Source of the DNA: Yoonia sp.
GTDB lineage: Bacteria; Pseudomonadota; Alphaproteobacteria; Rhodobacterales; Rhodobacteraceae
Assembly (NCBI RefSeq): GCF_017854565.1
Contig: NZ_JAFMHJ010000015.1
Coordinates: 1 to 64,000 of the forward strand
Length of the DNA: 64,000 bases
Reading direction: 5' to 3'
Shown here one piece after another: positions 14,501 through 29,500 of the stretch. Numbering within the stretch: the first letter of the stretch is position 1; every line of letters starts with the position of its first letter. The position numbers and the translations under genes were made by a program. A model generated the notes under the pieces. That model did no database searches and was not told the origin of the DNA. It was given only the letters and a program-made list of their open reading frames with translations.

Positions 14501-17500
14501 GGGGTATCCGCTGTCGGTTGCTGCCGCCATGACGGCTGCCATGTATGCGTTTGGGCCGCAGGTGTAGATATGCGCACCTTTTTCATAGGTAATGAGGGTC
14601 GAAAAGTTGGCCCGGCTGCCTTCGTCTGTTATGTGTAGGTGGACTTTTCGCGCCCATGGCACGGTTGCGAGATCATGCAGAAAACCGGCACCCGCCCGGT
14701 TCCCGATGCTGTAGTGCAAGACAAATTCGGCACCGATCGCGTGCAGCCGATGCGCCATCGCGATCATCGGTGTGACCCCGATCCCGCCGCCCATCAAAAG
14801 GGTCATTTGCGCGTCCTCAACCAAGGGAAAATGGTTAATAGGGCGTGAAATGAAAACGCGCCGGCCTTCGGTGAATATCCGATGCATCAGCTTTGATCCG
14901 CCGCGCCCCGTGTCTTCGCGCAGGACGGCGATCTGGTACTTTGTCGGATCCGCAGGGTCACCTGAAAGAGAATACTGCCGAAAGAATTCAGGCGCCACCA
15001 CAACGTCGATATGGGCCCCGGCAGTTGCGGATGGCAGGTCTGACCCGTCGGGCATCGAAAATTCATATTGCGTAATGCCCTTGGTCATCTTTGTGACCTT
15101 GCTGACAACCACCTGCATGACAGGCGCGTCGCCCTTGGCCGGGGTGTATATATGCTCTGGTGGTTGGCCTGCGGCGCGGCGTTTCTTGTGCGCATCGGCC
15201 GTGATCATGCCGTTGTATGCCGCGATCCCCGCCTCGCGGTCCATCGGGTACGGCCAGGGATAAGGCGGCGGTGCGAGGGGCGCAGGATAAACGGCAAGCG
15301 TTTGATCCGCGAATTTCAGGTCGAGGTCTTTTTGCAGCCTGCGCGCGTTGACCGGGTGGCGGGCTGGCCGGTATGCGCCGTCGTCCTCCATCTCAAGGTC
15401 CCACCACCATTTTTTGACCGTGTTGATCGCGCCGCGACCGAGACGATCATCAAGCGCGGCAAGCGCTTTGGCGGCCTGCGGGACGGCCATGGCCAGTTTG
15501 CGAAAAGGTGCTTCGGCAAACAGCCCTTCAAGGTTCCACGGGCAGGTTTTCATGCAACGCCCACACATGGCGCCGTTCTTTTGGCTGACCCGGTAGGTCG
15601 TGCATTTCTGGCTGTCGGATTTCCAGATTTCGTAGCCGTTGAACATGAGTTTTGGCCCGGCAGTGATTGCCCCTGACGGGCATTCGCGGGCGCATTTATT
15701 GCAGGCTCCGCAGAATTTCTGTAGGCCAAAGTCGATGGGCTTGTCATGCGTCATGGGCATGTTCGTGGTGACGATGCCGGATTTCAGACGCGGACCGAGG
15801 AACGGGTTCAGAATGACTTCACCGATGCGGCTCACCTCGCCTAAACCTGACAGCAACAAAAGCGGCGGATGCAAAACTTCGTCATCCATGACGGAGTGAA
15901 CGCGGGCGGTGTATCCAAGATTGCGCAGGTGCTGGGCCAGCACGCCGCCCAAGAGCGAAAACCGCAGGTAGGCGCGCATGGATTGGGCGCAAGCGATCCA
16001 GTCGTCGCCTGATGCGCCTTCCATGGTTTCGTGGCCCTGATCAATGATCATGGAGATCGCATTGGTGTGGTATGGGGTGATCGGGTCACCGGCGGCGTCG
16101 TGACTATAGTAGGCCCAATCGGGGCAGGCCGAGAGGCCGACCGCATCCACGCCAAGAAAATAAAGTGCTGCTTTGATATTTTCTGCATTTTTAGACGCAT
16201 TTTCAGCTTTTTTTTGCTTTGCCGCCTCGCCGTCTTGCAGCAAGACAAACGCCCCAAGCGATGGCCGGAACGCAAAAGCGGCAGCGGACTTGCGGACATA
16301 GTTGCCGTTTCTGGTGGCGTCCTGCACCTGTTTACCCAGATCTCCAAACAGCCCGCGGACAAACATATTGGCCCGTTTGGGAACGCGTGCGACGTTGGGC
16401 CGATCAATGTAGGTCGTAGGCGTATCCACGCGGCTGAGTGTCTCGAAGGGATGAGGGCCGAGGGCAAAATCGCGTTTGGCATAAGGATCGCGGGTGCGCG
16501 CAGATTTGGCATGGGTGCCCAAGCCCGTGCGATAGCTGGTCGGTAGTCGCTGACCGGGGCGCAGTGGTTGATCGGCGGCCAATTCCAGTGTTGTCGTAAT
16601 GACGGCAAGACCAAAGCGATCTGCGGTGAACGGGTTCGACAATTGGCCGTTTTCAAACGTGACCAGCCCGGCCTGCAGTGCCAGTGCGCCCAGATGCACA
16701 TCGCTGGCGGCCATGGAGTGCGCACGGGCCTCGTGACCGAGGGTGCGGATGTAGCTTGCCAGCGTCACAGCGGTTTCCATCCCGCGCAGGCACGCCCGGT
16801 GGTCAAGCGCGTCCTTGATCCAATCCGTCCCGGTTTCATCGGGGCGCAGATCACGGGAATGATCGTAAAGAAAGACTATCGCATGGGTGTGGTGGCGGCA
16901 ATCGACGGGGGGCATGGCCATGCTTTCGCGCAGGCCCGCCATGATGACATCTATTCCAGCCGCCAGCGTCTTGGGCTGCATGGTGCGCAGTTTGTCGGCC
17001 AGCCGGTCAACGTCGGGGTTGCATATTGGCGTGTCCAACCACCCGGTGGTTGGCATGTCGCAGATCGCAACCATGCTGGCATCGCAATAGTAGCCGAATG
17101 CTTTGAGGTGGTTGGCACGTTCTGTCAGGTCGGAGGGGATCTCGGCCAATTCGCGTTTGACCAGGCCATCGCGTGTGGCGTCGAGCATCGCCTGATATTC
17201 GCCCATGGCGTTGACGATGCTGTGTGGGTCATCGGACCGGCGAAACGAAAGGCCCTTCATTGCAGGGACGCCGCGCAAATCAACCTCGGGCTGGCGCCTA
17301 AGCGATTCGAGCGGAAATGGCCCCAAATGCATCGGGCGCGAACGATAGGAACGGAGTTTCAACATGCTGATTGACACCGTTCATGTGCTGGGGTCGGGTG
17401 TCAATGCAGAACAACGCAGAGGCATCGCAAATGATCAAGGGCATCATCTTTGACAAGGACGGCACGTTATTTGATTTTAATGCCACATGGGGCACTTGGG

Positions 17501-20500
17501 CGCTGCGGATGCTGACCGCTGAGGTCGGACATGACCCGGTGCAATTTGCGGCTTTGGCTGATGTGTTGGGATTTGATGTGCCAACCGAGCAGTTTTTACC
17601 CGGCAGCATCGTGATTGCTGAAACGGTTGATATCGTTGCGGCCCGCATGTTGGATGTCCTGCACGATACGACAATGGATGCGTTGCGCGCGCGGATGAAT
17701 GCCGCAGCGATCGGGGTTGCGCAGGTGGAGGCGACGCCGCTTTTGCCGTTTTTCGACGGGCTGCGCGGGTCGGGGCTGCGGCTTGGTATCGCGACGAATG
17801 ACGCCGAAGCACCAGCCGTTGCGCATTTGGAACAGGCGGGTATTTTGGACCACTTTGACTTTATCGCGGGCTACGACAGTGGCCATGGTGCAAAGCCCGG
17901 CGCAGGCCAAATTCTGGCGTTTTTGACGCAGACCGGGCTGGCTGCAGACGAAGCGGTCATGGTGGGGGACAGCGTGCATGATTTGACTGCGGGTCGTGCT
18001 GCCGGTGTACGTACGATTGGCGTGCTGACAGGACCTGCCGCCGCGCCGGAACTGGCACCCCATGCGGATGTTGTGTTGCCGTCGATTGCGGATATTCCGG
18101 ACTGGTTGGCCGGACAAACAGCGGCGGGAACACGACCTTCGTCCTGAAACCGACAGGAATTGTCGCAAATCCACGTACTTTTGTGGCTGGCAATGGCACC
18201 TTTGGCATGAAGCGAAAGGGCAAGCATGGCCGATGATGGGAAAGCAAGGCGGCGCGGTGGTGGTCGCGCAGGGGCGTCAGCCCGGCGCGGAACGGCAGTG
18301 ATTGATCAGATGCCGTGGCGCCTGCCGATCAACACCGACCGCCCAACAGAACCTTTGGGTCCAGAGGGGGTGCATGCCATCCATGATGGCGCGATGCGAA
18401 TCCTGGAAGAAATCGGGATTGAGTTTCTGAATGAAGAGGCGCTGGTGCTGTTTCAACAGGCCGGTTGCACTGTCAACGGCACCAATGTGCGGATGGGCCG
18501 CGATTGGGTGATGGAAATGCTGGCACACGCGCCGGCCCAGTTCGATATCACTCCGCGAAACCCTGATCGGAAGATTACGATCGGCGGCAAGCACATCCTG
18601 TTCGGGAATGTGTCATCGCCGCCCAATTACTTTGATCTGGAAATCGGTAAAAAGGTGTCGGGTACGCGCGCCCAATGCGCCAATCTGCTGCGGCTGACCC
18701 AGTATTTCAACTGCATCCACTTTGCGGGCGGCTACCCGGTTGAGCCTGTCGATGTGCACGCGTCTGTCCGGCATCTTGATGTTGTCTTTGACAAGATGAT
18801 CCTAACGGACAAAGTCGCCCATGCGTATTCGCTGGGCAAGGAACGCGTCGAAGATGTCATGGAAATGGTGCGGATCGCAGGCGGCATGACCGAGGAGGAA
18901 TTCGCAGCCAAGCCGCATATGTATACGAACATCAACTCGACCTCGCCGCTGAAACATGACGTGCCGATGATTGATGGCTGCCTGCGGTGTATCCGTCGGG
19001 GGCAGGCGGTCATTGTGACGCCATTCACGTTGGCCGGCGCGATGGCGCCAGTCACCATGTCGGGGGCTGTCACGCTTTCGATTGCCGAAGCGATAAGCGC
19101 GATTGCGCTGTTTCAATACGTTCGTCCCGGTGCGCCTTGCGTGATCGGGACCTTCACCAGCAATGTCGATATGAAATCGGGTGCGCCCGCGTTCGGGACC
19201 CCCGAATACATGCGTGCAACCCAGATGACAGGGCAGATGGCCCGGTTTTATGAGTTACCGATGCGCGCATCCGGTGTCTGTGCCGCCAATGTTCCGGATG
19301 GGCAGGCCATGTGGGAGACATCAAATTCGTTGTGGTCGGCGGTGCAGTCGGGGACGAATGTCGTCTATCACGCGGCAGGTTGGCTTGAAGGGGGGCTGAT
19401 CGCCAGCCCTGAAAAATTCGTGATGGATTGCGAAGTATTGCAGATGATCCAGCGCTACATGGAACCCGAGGTGGTGGCGACAGGCCCAGAAGATATCGCA
19501 TTCGATGCGATAAAGGAGGTCGGGCCAAATGGCCATTTCTTTGGCATTCAGCACACACAGGATCGTTATGAAAAGGCATTCTATCAGCCCATCGTTTCTG
19601 ATTGGCGGAATTTCGAAGCATGGGAAGCAGATGGCAGTGTTTGGACGGCAGAGCGGGCGCATCGGACATATAAGGAAATCATTGCCAGTTTTGAGCCGCC
19701 GCCGATGGACATCGCCATCCGCGAAGAACTGACCGACTTTGTGACGCGCCGTAAGGCAGAGGGCGGCGCGCCGACGGATTTCTAATCTTGCGACAGGCAA
19801 CCCGTGAAAGCGTTGGCGGCATTTCAGGCGTCAGTCGCAGCATTGCCAGGATCGGTTTCGATCAGTGCTGTCATGATCGCCGTGACCCAGATGCGTGCGA
19901 CGGACGGTTCGCGCCAGCCAATGTCTAACCCAGACTGGCAGACCAGCATCGGCCAGTCGCCGTGCATCGGTTGGGCACAAGACAAAATCGTGCGGACCAA
20001 TGGCAGGGGGCCGAATGGGGCGGGAAAATCCACCCTGCTGCGTTGATGTTTGGCGTAGGCACTATCGGCGGTAACTTGCGCGGTTTGGCGGGTAAGTGTC
20101 GCCGTACAGCCAAATGTTTGCCACAGGATTGCCCCTTTGACGGGTCACACATAGGAAACGCGCAGTGGCAAAGGGGACCCAACATGAAACGACTGGCTAC
20201 CGTCGCAGCGAGTGTGGCTATCGCATTGCTGGGCGGCAAGGCGATGGCTGCTGATTGTGCCGCGCCTGCCAACGTGGATATATTATCCAGCGAGATTGCA
20301 GAGGGCCTGAACGCGAGCCGCCGTGCGAATGGACAGTCAGAGCTTCGGTTTAACCCCCGTCTGGGGCGGGCTGCCACGAGACACGCATGTGACATGCTTG
20401 CGCATGATTTTTTCGATCACCGTGGGTCTGATGGGTCGACGTCGCAAACGCGCGTGCAGGCTGCCGGCTACAAAGATTGTATCGTCGCCGAGAATATTGC

Positions 20501-23500
20501 CTGGGGCTACCCAAGCGCGCCTCAGATTATCGCGGGTTGGATGAACTCGCCCGGTCACCGCACCAACATGTTGCATCCCCGGATCGAGGAATATGGGGTC
20601 GGCATAACACAAGGCGCGCGTGGCCCCTACTGGGTATTGGTCGTCGGAAAACGCTGCTAGCCGTCGATCCAGATTGTGACCGGGCCGTCATTGATCAGGC
20701 CAACCGCCATATCGGCACCGAATGACCCTGTCGCGGTCATGACGCCCAATGCTTTCATCTCAGCGACGAAACGTTCGTAAAGCACGCGGCCATCGTCAGG
20801 GCTTGCCGCAGATGAAAAACCCGGACGGTTCCCGCGTGACGTATCCGCAGCCAAGGTGAATTGACTGACGATCAGCGCGCCGCCGCCCATGTCAACCAGT
20901 GACCTGTTCATTTTGCCGTTCGCGTCCTTGAAAATCCGCAGCTTACTGATCTTCGCGGCAAGCGTGGCGCACTGGGGCGCTTGATCGCCTTGCATGGCAC
21001 AGACAAAAACAAGCAGGCCGGGGCCGATTTCACCGACTGTCTGGCCTTCGACGGTGACAGAGGCTTGCGTCACGCGCTGAATGAGCGCTCTCATAGTTCG
21101 GCGGCCCACGGGGGGTTGGCACCGGCGCGGCTGACGGTGATCGCGGCCGCCTTGGCCCCAAATGCCGCTGCCGCGCGCAGATCTTCTTCGGTGACGCTGC
21201 CCAAGGCCGTTTTGGTCAAAAGCCCACGCGCCTGAAGGGTGGCTGCAAAACCGGCGGTAAAGGTATCACCCGCACCGACCGTATCCACCACCGCAGTCTT
21301 TTCCGCCGGAACCTCGTAGTGGCCATCGGGTGTCACGATCACGACACCGTCACTGCCGCGGGTCAATAAGATGATCTTGGACGAGCCATGTGCAAAAAGC
21401 GCCGTCGCATCTGTGCCGCCGGTGATCCATGCAAGGTCTTCATCCGATGTCTTGATGATATCGGCGGCGCCCAGCATGCGGGTCAGGCGTGCGCGATAGC
21501 TTGCTTCACTGGTAATAAATGAGGGGCGGATATTGGGGTCGATGATTATGACCCGGTTGCGGGCCTCGCGCAGCATCAATGCCTCGTAGGCTGCGCCGCA
21601 AGGCTCGACGACCAAGCTGATACCGCCGAAAAACAGAGCATCGGCGGTGACATCAGGCAGGTCGTTTGTTCCCAACATGCGCCCTGCCGTGTTTTCATCG
21701 TAGAAAGCATACGAAGCGTGGCCATTGGTCAACGTCACAAAGGCCAGCGTCGTGGGCCGGTCGACGATGGCGGCGGGGCTACTGTCCACGCCAGATGCGG
21801 AAAGTTCCGACCGCAGAATGTCGCCGAATAGATCGGATGAAAGACCCGAAAAGAATTGTACCGGCGCGCCAAGTCGCCCCAGTGCGATGGCTGTATTGAA
21901 GACAGAACCGCCCGCATGGGGCGCAAAGGCGTTCTCACCATTTACCGTCTGCCGTGGCAGCATGTCTATCAGAGCTTCACCGCAGCATAGGATCATCGCG
22001 TCTCTCCCAGTTTTACTGATTGTTAGCGATAACAAATCCAGCGACAATCGCAAGGATCAGGCCGACGAAAATTGCAAATGCGATCTTCCACGCCGAGTAG
22101 GGACGTTCGCCCTGTACCCGACCTGTGCGGCCGTTAACCACAAAGCGAAAGGTTTTTCCCCGGTATTTATAAGCAGCCAGCCAGACGGGCAGCAGGATAT
22201 GCTTGAAAGTCACATCGCTGATTGCCGTGTCCACGCGGCTGACCCGTTGTTCATCCCCGCCGATGTCATATTTAACGTCACGCAAGATCATCCGGTCCAT
22301 ATAAGACCGGGCTTCCTGAAAACCTTCGGCCAGTTCAACCTGATAGCCTTCGGCCCGAAACCCGGCAAGATACGCGGGCTTGTACGGCTCAAGCGCGGAC
22401 AGGTCCCACGGTTCCAGCCCGTCGGTGTATTTCTTGGGCAGCGACCGTGATGCCAGAACTAGAACATCGTCAAAGAAACGCGCAACCCGCCCGGATGCAC
22501 CGCGCCAGCGCGTCTTGCGCACGCGGACCTGCCTTTGCTTGCCGTCGCGCATGACAGTCCTTGTTTCGTAATAATGTGTGCCGCGTTGGCCGATATAGCT
22601 GCTTTTGGTATCTGCATCGAACGTCCAGTAGGGGACGTAAATACCGTTCATCTTGCGACCCTTGCGGGCATAGTCCATCAAGCCGCCCGGCGCGAACCAC
22701 AAACGGCCAAGCCAGTCGTTCAGCGCCGCGCGCGCAGCACTTTCTTCCAACCCAAAGGGCAACAGTCCGCGCGGCTTGATATGGCGATGGGTGCCTGTAT
22801 CGGTGACAACGGGTGTGGCGCAAAACGGACATTCCGCAGCATGTGTGTCAGTACTGATTTCAGTGCTTGCACCGCAATTGGGGCAGGTAATGACACGCGT
22901 TTCTTCGATTTCGGCCTCATCGAGGCGCAGTTCGATAGCCTTGCGAAAGTCGAGTTCCTTGATCCCGCCCGCAGTACGGCTGACGGCGTCGATCGATTCG
23001 ATATTGCCACAGTGGTCACAGACCAATTGCTGTGAGGCGGGATCAAACCGCAGATCTGAACCGCAGGTATCGCACGGAAAGCGATGCTCGGTTGCGGGCG
23101 ATTCGGGATCGTTTGGGGCGTTTGTGTCCATGTCCCACCATTACCAATGCTGCGAGGCCGACACCATGTCGGGATTTATGAAAACGGCGCTGCCTGGGTG
23201 CCGTGCCTTGCAGGGCGGCATTTTATCATCCGCGATCTGGGCTGACATGCGGCGCAATGTGACGTCTTTGACGACATCGTGATGCCAAATTGCAAATGCT
23301 GCATGCCCCAGCGCCAAAACCATCAGACCATTTGCAAGGATCGGATGCAGGTCTGCTGCGATAGCGATATGGCCATACCACGCTGCGGCACCCGCGAGCG
23401 GTACAAGGACCATCAGGACGCAAAGCAAACGATGCGCCCATGTGGCGACCATTTCCTGCCAAGCAGGTCCCGTCGCCTCTGACGCCTGCGCCCCTTGGAT

Positions 23501-26500
23501 GCACCGGACAATGATCCGCACCAATACCAAGACAAACACGGCCCCGCCGATCCGGACATGCAGCGTATTGCCCAGGATGCCAGTTGTGACCCGCTGGCGC
23601 AGGGCGCGCGCTGTTCCGTCCCCGCTGTACCAAGCAACCCCAATCAGGATCGCTATCACCCAACGGAGTGTCATTTGCAGTGCAGAGTATCCGCGTCGCA
23701 CAGCCATGGGAGCAATCCTTTTGCCGTGTTACCCTGATAATCCGCTTGGGGTGCGGTTCAGGCGTTTGGCGGCGGCGGGGGCATGACCGTGAACAAGGTG
23801 GCGAGTTCCCTTACGTCCTCTGCGCGCATCCATCCGTCTTGCCCCTGGGTCCAGACCATACTGTCACGTGTCAAAGCCCCTTCTGTGACCTTGCGGCCCA
23901 TCGACGCTTTTGAGAACGGGCCGCTGACTGCGCCAGCGTCTGCGATGTGCCAGACATGTTCGATGGGTGGCTGTGGCGGTGCAGAAGCCGGTGGGGCGGC
24001 GCCCCATGGGCCTTGCTGTGCCATTTGGCCAGCCATCGCAATGCCCATGCCCGCACCAAGGCCCGCAGCCATTCCGCCACCTGACGGGTTTCCGGCGGCG
24101 GCTGTCATGGCTTCAGCTGCGGAATACTGCGTGAATTTGCCCAGATCACCAGCCAGCCCCATCGACGTGCGCTTGTCCAACGCGGCCTCGACTGCCGGGG
24201 GCAGGCTGATGTTTTCGATATAGAGCTCGGGGATCGTCAGCCCGTATTGCTGCATCGTGGCATCTATCGCGCTCGCGACCAATTTGCCCAGATCGGCAGT
24301 GTTGGCCGCCATATCAAGCACGGGAATACCGCAAGACGCGATGACGCGGGAAAATTCCTGCACGATGATATTGCGGATCTGGTAGCTGATCTCGTCCATG
24401 GTGAATTCGCCGTCTGTGCCCACGATTTCACGCATGAACACCGCAGGGTCGCTGACTTTGATCGTATAGGTGCCATAAGCACGCAGCCGGGTCGGCCCGA
24501 ATTCCGGGTCCCGCAGCATGATTGGGTTCTTGGTGCCCCATTTGAGGTCAGAAAAACGGGTTGTGTTGACGTAGTAAATCTCGGATTTGAACGGGCTTTG
24601 GAACCCGTGATCCCAATGTTGCAGGGTTGTCATAACCGGCATGTTGTTGGTTTCGAGCATATAAAGACCGGGGGTAAAGACGTCAGCCAGTTGGCCTTCG
24701 TGGATGAACACGGCGGCTTGACCCTCGCGGACGGTCAGTTTGGCGCCATATTTGATTTCGTGGCCTTCGCGTTCAAACCGCCAGACCATCGTGTCGCGGG
24801 TGTCATCGGTCCAGGCGATGACGTCGATGAATTCACCCGTCAAGAAATCGAAAATGCCCATGTTAGTGGCCTCCTTGCAATGTTTGGTCCGAGATTGGTC
24901 GCATCAACTGGCCCCGTCTGACAGAATTTCGGTTGCGATATGGCGGGCAATGGGCGCGGCGACGGCGGGCGCCATACCTTCGCGCAGCCTTTGATCGTAT
25001 AGCATGCGCAGCAGCAGTTCATCGTGAGAGGTCAGCAGCCCGAATTCTTCATCATCATTAAAGATGGAGGGTCTTGCATTGGGGCTGTCATTGGCCAAAC
25101 CCATACCTTGGGCAAGCTCTTCGTGGATGCATGCCGTGCGCATGAGGCTGGGATGTTCGGCCCGGATCAGGGCAACCGATTGGCTATAGGTGGATTTGTC
25201 GGCCTCGAACGTTCCCACGACAACGCAAAGCTGGTCACGGGGCAGGTTGATCAAGGCCCGCATCGTTGCGCCCGAAAGGGTGGGGATGATCCTGCGGAGT
25301 TCATCTTCAAATTCAAGGCGGTCGTCTTCGCCGAGAAAATACACGTGAAAGTTGGGTGCATCGTCCGTGATTGTGATCGGCACGCCGCTGAGCCGTGACA
25401 ACCGCGCGGCATAGGCGCTGACGCTTGCCTCATCCAGATCGCGTTGCGCCAGCGGCACAGTATCACCAAAACGCACTGTCATGCGAATGGGCTTGGTCCA
25501 ACGGCGAAGTTTGGAAACGGTTGCTAGTGGGGCGCTGAAATCACCGTCGTCACGGTATTCGTTGAATAGCGCGATCCGTACAAAGTTGCGCGCCAGTTGT
25601 GTGTCGGTGAATGGGGTGTCGGGGCCGCCGCCATCGCCCCGCAGCAGACCTTGGGTCAGAAGGTCATTCTGCAGACGCCGATAAAAGATGGCAAGTTCCT
25701 GACTTTTGGCGCTGGGGGGTGTGACCGTCACAGCCGGCGGTACGGGTGCGTCTGGTGTGACCACAGGTGATGGCGGACCGGGGGCAGGATCGGGCAGCAC
25801 CCACGCACAGCCCGCAGCCGCCGATATGCCGACGACTGCCAGACCGTGCCGTAATTTACCCCCGCACCCCATCGTTACCTAGTCATCCACAGCGCTGCCA
25901 ATGTTTTGACCATCATCGGTCCCGCGCGCCTTGGCCGCCGCGAGCGTTTCTTTCAACTCTGATTCCATCTTTTGCAATTCGACCTCGGCTTCGGCGCGCT
26001 TGCGCTTGCCTTCGTCGGCAATTTCAAGGCTTTCATTGATTGTCGCGATCAGGTTGGCGTTTGCTTCCTTTACTGCGTTGATATCAAACACGCCGCGCTC
26101 CATTTCCGTGCGGATGGTACGATTGGCCTGACGTAGGTTTTCCGAATTTGCGGTCAGCAGTTCGTTCGTCAGGTCATTCGCATCGCGGACGGCACCTGCC
26201 GCTTCGGCGCTACGCTGTATTGTCACCGCCTGTGCCAGTTGCGTTTCCCAAAGTGGCACGGTGTTTACGAGGGTCGAGTTGATTTTGGTGACCAGCGATT
26301 TGTCGTTTTCCTGTACCAGACGGATCGAGGGCAGGGACTGCATCGTCACCTGACGGGTAAGTTTCAGATCGTGCACACGGCGTTCTAAATCATCGCGAAC
26401 AGCGCGGGTGTCACGCAGCTCCTGCGCCTCCATTACCGCCTCATTTTCGGCGACGCCTTGCAGGCGCGTTTCCTTGGCAGGGATTGTCTTGGTGTCAAGC

Positions 26501-29500
26501 TCGACTACCTTTGCCTCACCGGCGGCAATATATAGCGCGAGTTCGTCGTAGAACTGCAGCGTCTTGTCATACAGCATGTCCAGGCTTTCGATGTCTTTGA
26601 GAAGTACATGTTCGTGCTTTAGAAGGTCATCGGTAATATGGTCAATCTGGCCTTGCACCTCTTCGAACTGCGCGGCAAATTTGGCCATTGGCGCCGCACG
26701 CCCCAACAGTCTTTCCCACCAGCTGCGTTTGCGCCGGACATCCAGTTCCGAGACTGAAAACCCGCGGATCGTGGTCACGATATCACGCAGGCTGTCGCCT
26801 GCAGGGCCAACGTCCTTGTTGCGCACACCGGCCAGCATGCTTTGGCTGATCACCTGTAATTCGGCCTGCGCAGATGATCCGAACGAAACGATGGAATTGG
26901 TGTCGGTGATGTCGATTTCAGCCATCCGCTTCGTGATCTCGTTGCTGGTCGGCGCATCTGCGTCGTCCAGCGTGATCAGCTCACCCTTCGGCTCTGGCAG
27001 GATTACGGCGGTCACCTTTGCAACTTCGGCAAGGGCCTCTTCAGCTTTTTGGCGGGTGGTCTCGGACATACTAATTTCCTTTTGGTTTCAGGCTGACGCC
27101 TTCGCGCTGCAATCGGTCGCGCAGTACATTGATCTCAATATCCATATCGCTGCGATCGTCGAGCAGCATTTTGTCAGTACGGGCCGCAAAATTCTGTTCA
27201 AGGTCGTCAAGCAGCGCCTCGAAATTACTGCGTGCTGCGGCATCCTTTGTTCTGCTGTACAGATCGACAAATCTGACCGTCGCATCCCGCGCACCCATCA
27301 GATACACGCCCAGAAACTTGCGGGCTCCTGATAGGTCACGGGGATCTTGTTCGACGGCGCGAATCATTTGGCGCGCAATCGCTTGGAATGTCGCAACCCG
27401 AAGTTCCAGCTTGCGGTCACCCAAAGCAGCAATCTGCGCTTTCATGACATCCAGATGTGCTTCTGCTGCGTCCACGACGCGGGCGACGCGATCTTGCTGA
27501 AACGTGTCGATCCCTTCCATGCGCTTGTCTTGCAACGGATCAATGCCAAATGCCGCGACGTGCAGACCCAGTGCGGCGATACCATAAAGCGCCGAGCCGA
27601 TCAGCCCGGTGTCGCCCGTATATGCCGCCAGCGAAATACCCACGCCGGTCAGGAGCGATGCGATCATCTTGCGGGGCAGGGCGGGGCGGCGCGCCACACG
27701 GCGCGCGTCATAGGTCGCCTGGGCGCGCAGGCCCTCTTGTGTCAGCCATGCGGCCAAAGTCAAAACACCGCCACCGACAAGCGCGGTCACAAGTGCAGAA
27801 GGCCCATCATTCAGCGACGTTGCCACAAGAACAATCGCGGGGACATAAAGCAGCCGCCCCCGTGATCCCGCCAAATGGATTGCACGTTGATCAAGCGCCG
27901 CCTCGCGGTTTGCCGCGCCCTGCTTCGTTTCATCACCTGGGCTGTATTTGCCACCAAAGCGTTTTGCCATCAGGTCGCCTCCAACAAGCCTGACGTTACA
28001 CCGAACATCAGGGCGATCAGAACCAGATAGGCTATTCTTTGAAACGTGTCTGGCATGCGGTCCTCTTGTTTGGCGCTCGCTAAAGATACGACCGCCTGCA
28101 TTGTCCCCACCGCAGCGGTGAATGCAATCAGAACCGCCGCTGCCAAAAGAATTAACAGGATTAGACGCATCATTTCGGGCGCTCCATATCGTGTCTATAT
28201 GTTGAAATAGGAGACCAGAGCAGGGATTGCGAGTTCTTTTGCGTTTGAGCTTGGATCAACGAAGTTGAATTGCCGGCATGATTATGCCGCCACAGCCGTA
28301 ATGCCGGGGCAGTTCTACTTACTTTTGCCGCGTGGTGCGGATTTGGCCGGACGATTAACGGGTTTGCGCACCCGTGTCAGGGTGGGCTTTTCGGACAGTC
28401 CCAACTGGTCGCGCACGACGCGTTGCTTTAGCTCCTCGACCCCGCCCGGCTCTAGGTTGCCAAGCTGGAAGGGGCCATAGCTGACCCGGATCAAACGGTT
28501 CACGGTCACGCCGATGGCTTCCATGGCGCGGCGAATTTCGCGATTTTTTCCTTCGCGCAACGAGACCGTCAGCCACGCGTTCGCGCCCTGTTGGCGGTCA
28601 AACGTAATGACCATGGGTTGAAAACGTGTGCCGTCAACCTCGATTCCGGCCCGCAGTTGGTCCAGGCGGGCTTCGCTCACCGATCCGTTGATTCGCACGC
28701 GGTACCGGCGCAGCCAGCCGGTACTGGGCAGTTCCAGCTTGCGCTTGACGCCGCCATCGTTGGTCAGCAGCAAAAGACCTTCGGAGTTCAGGTCGAGCCG
28801 CCCGATTGACATCACACGGGGGAGATCATCGGGAAGGGTATCAAAGACCGTTTCACGGTCTTTTTCATCGCGCTCGGTTGTCACGAGGCCCGCAGGCTTG
28901 TGATACAGCCATATCCGCGGCGGTTCAGGTTCGCGCACAGGTTTGCCGTCGACGATGACCTTGTCAGAAGGTGTCACATTCAGGGCCGGGCTGTTGATGG
29001 TCTTGCCATTCACCTTGACGCGGCCTTCGGCAATCATACGCTCCGCCTCGCGGCGGCTTGCGATGCCGGCGCGTGACAGAACTTTGGCGATACGGTCGCC
29101 CTGAGGTGTGTTATCAGTCATGACTGTCCCATAGCCGCTTTGATCCGACCTTGCCAGTGGCATGGTAGACAGGGCATCAGATGTTATGATTTTTCGCAGT
29201 CACATGGAAACGGCACTAGATGAAGCACGCGCCGCGGGAAAGCGGGGTGAGGTCCCGGTCGGTGCTGTCATCGTCGGGCCGCAGGGTATCATATCGCAGG
29301 CTGGCAATCGCACCCGCGAACTGAATGATCCAACGGCACATGCGGAAATGATGGCCATTCGGGCTGCCTGTGCCGTGCTGGGTCAGGAACGTCTGACTGG
29401 ATGCGATCTGTACGTCACGCTGGAGCCGTGCCCGATGTGTGCCGCCGCGATCAGCAACGCCCGGATCGCACGTCTGTATTACGGTGCCGCCGATCCCAAG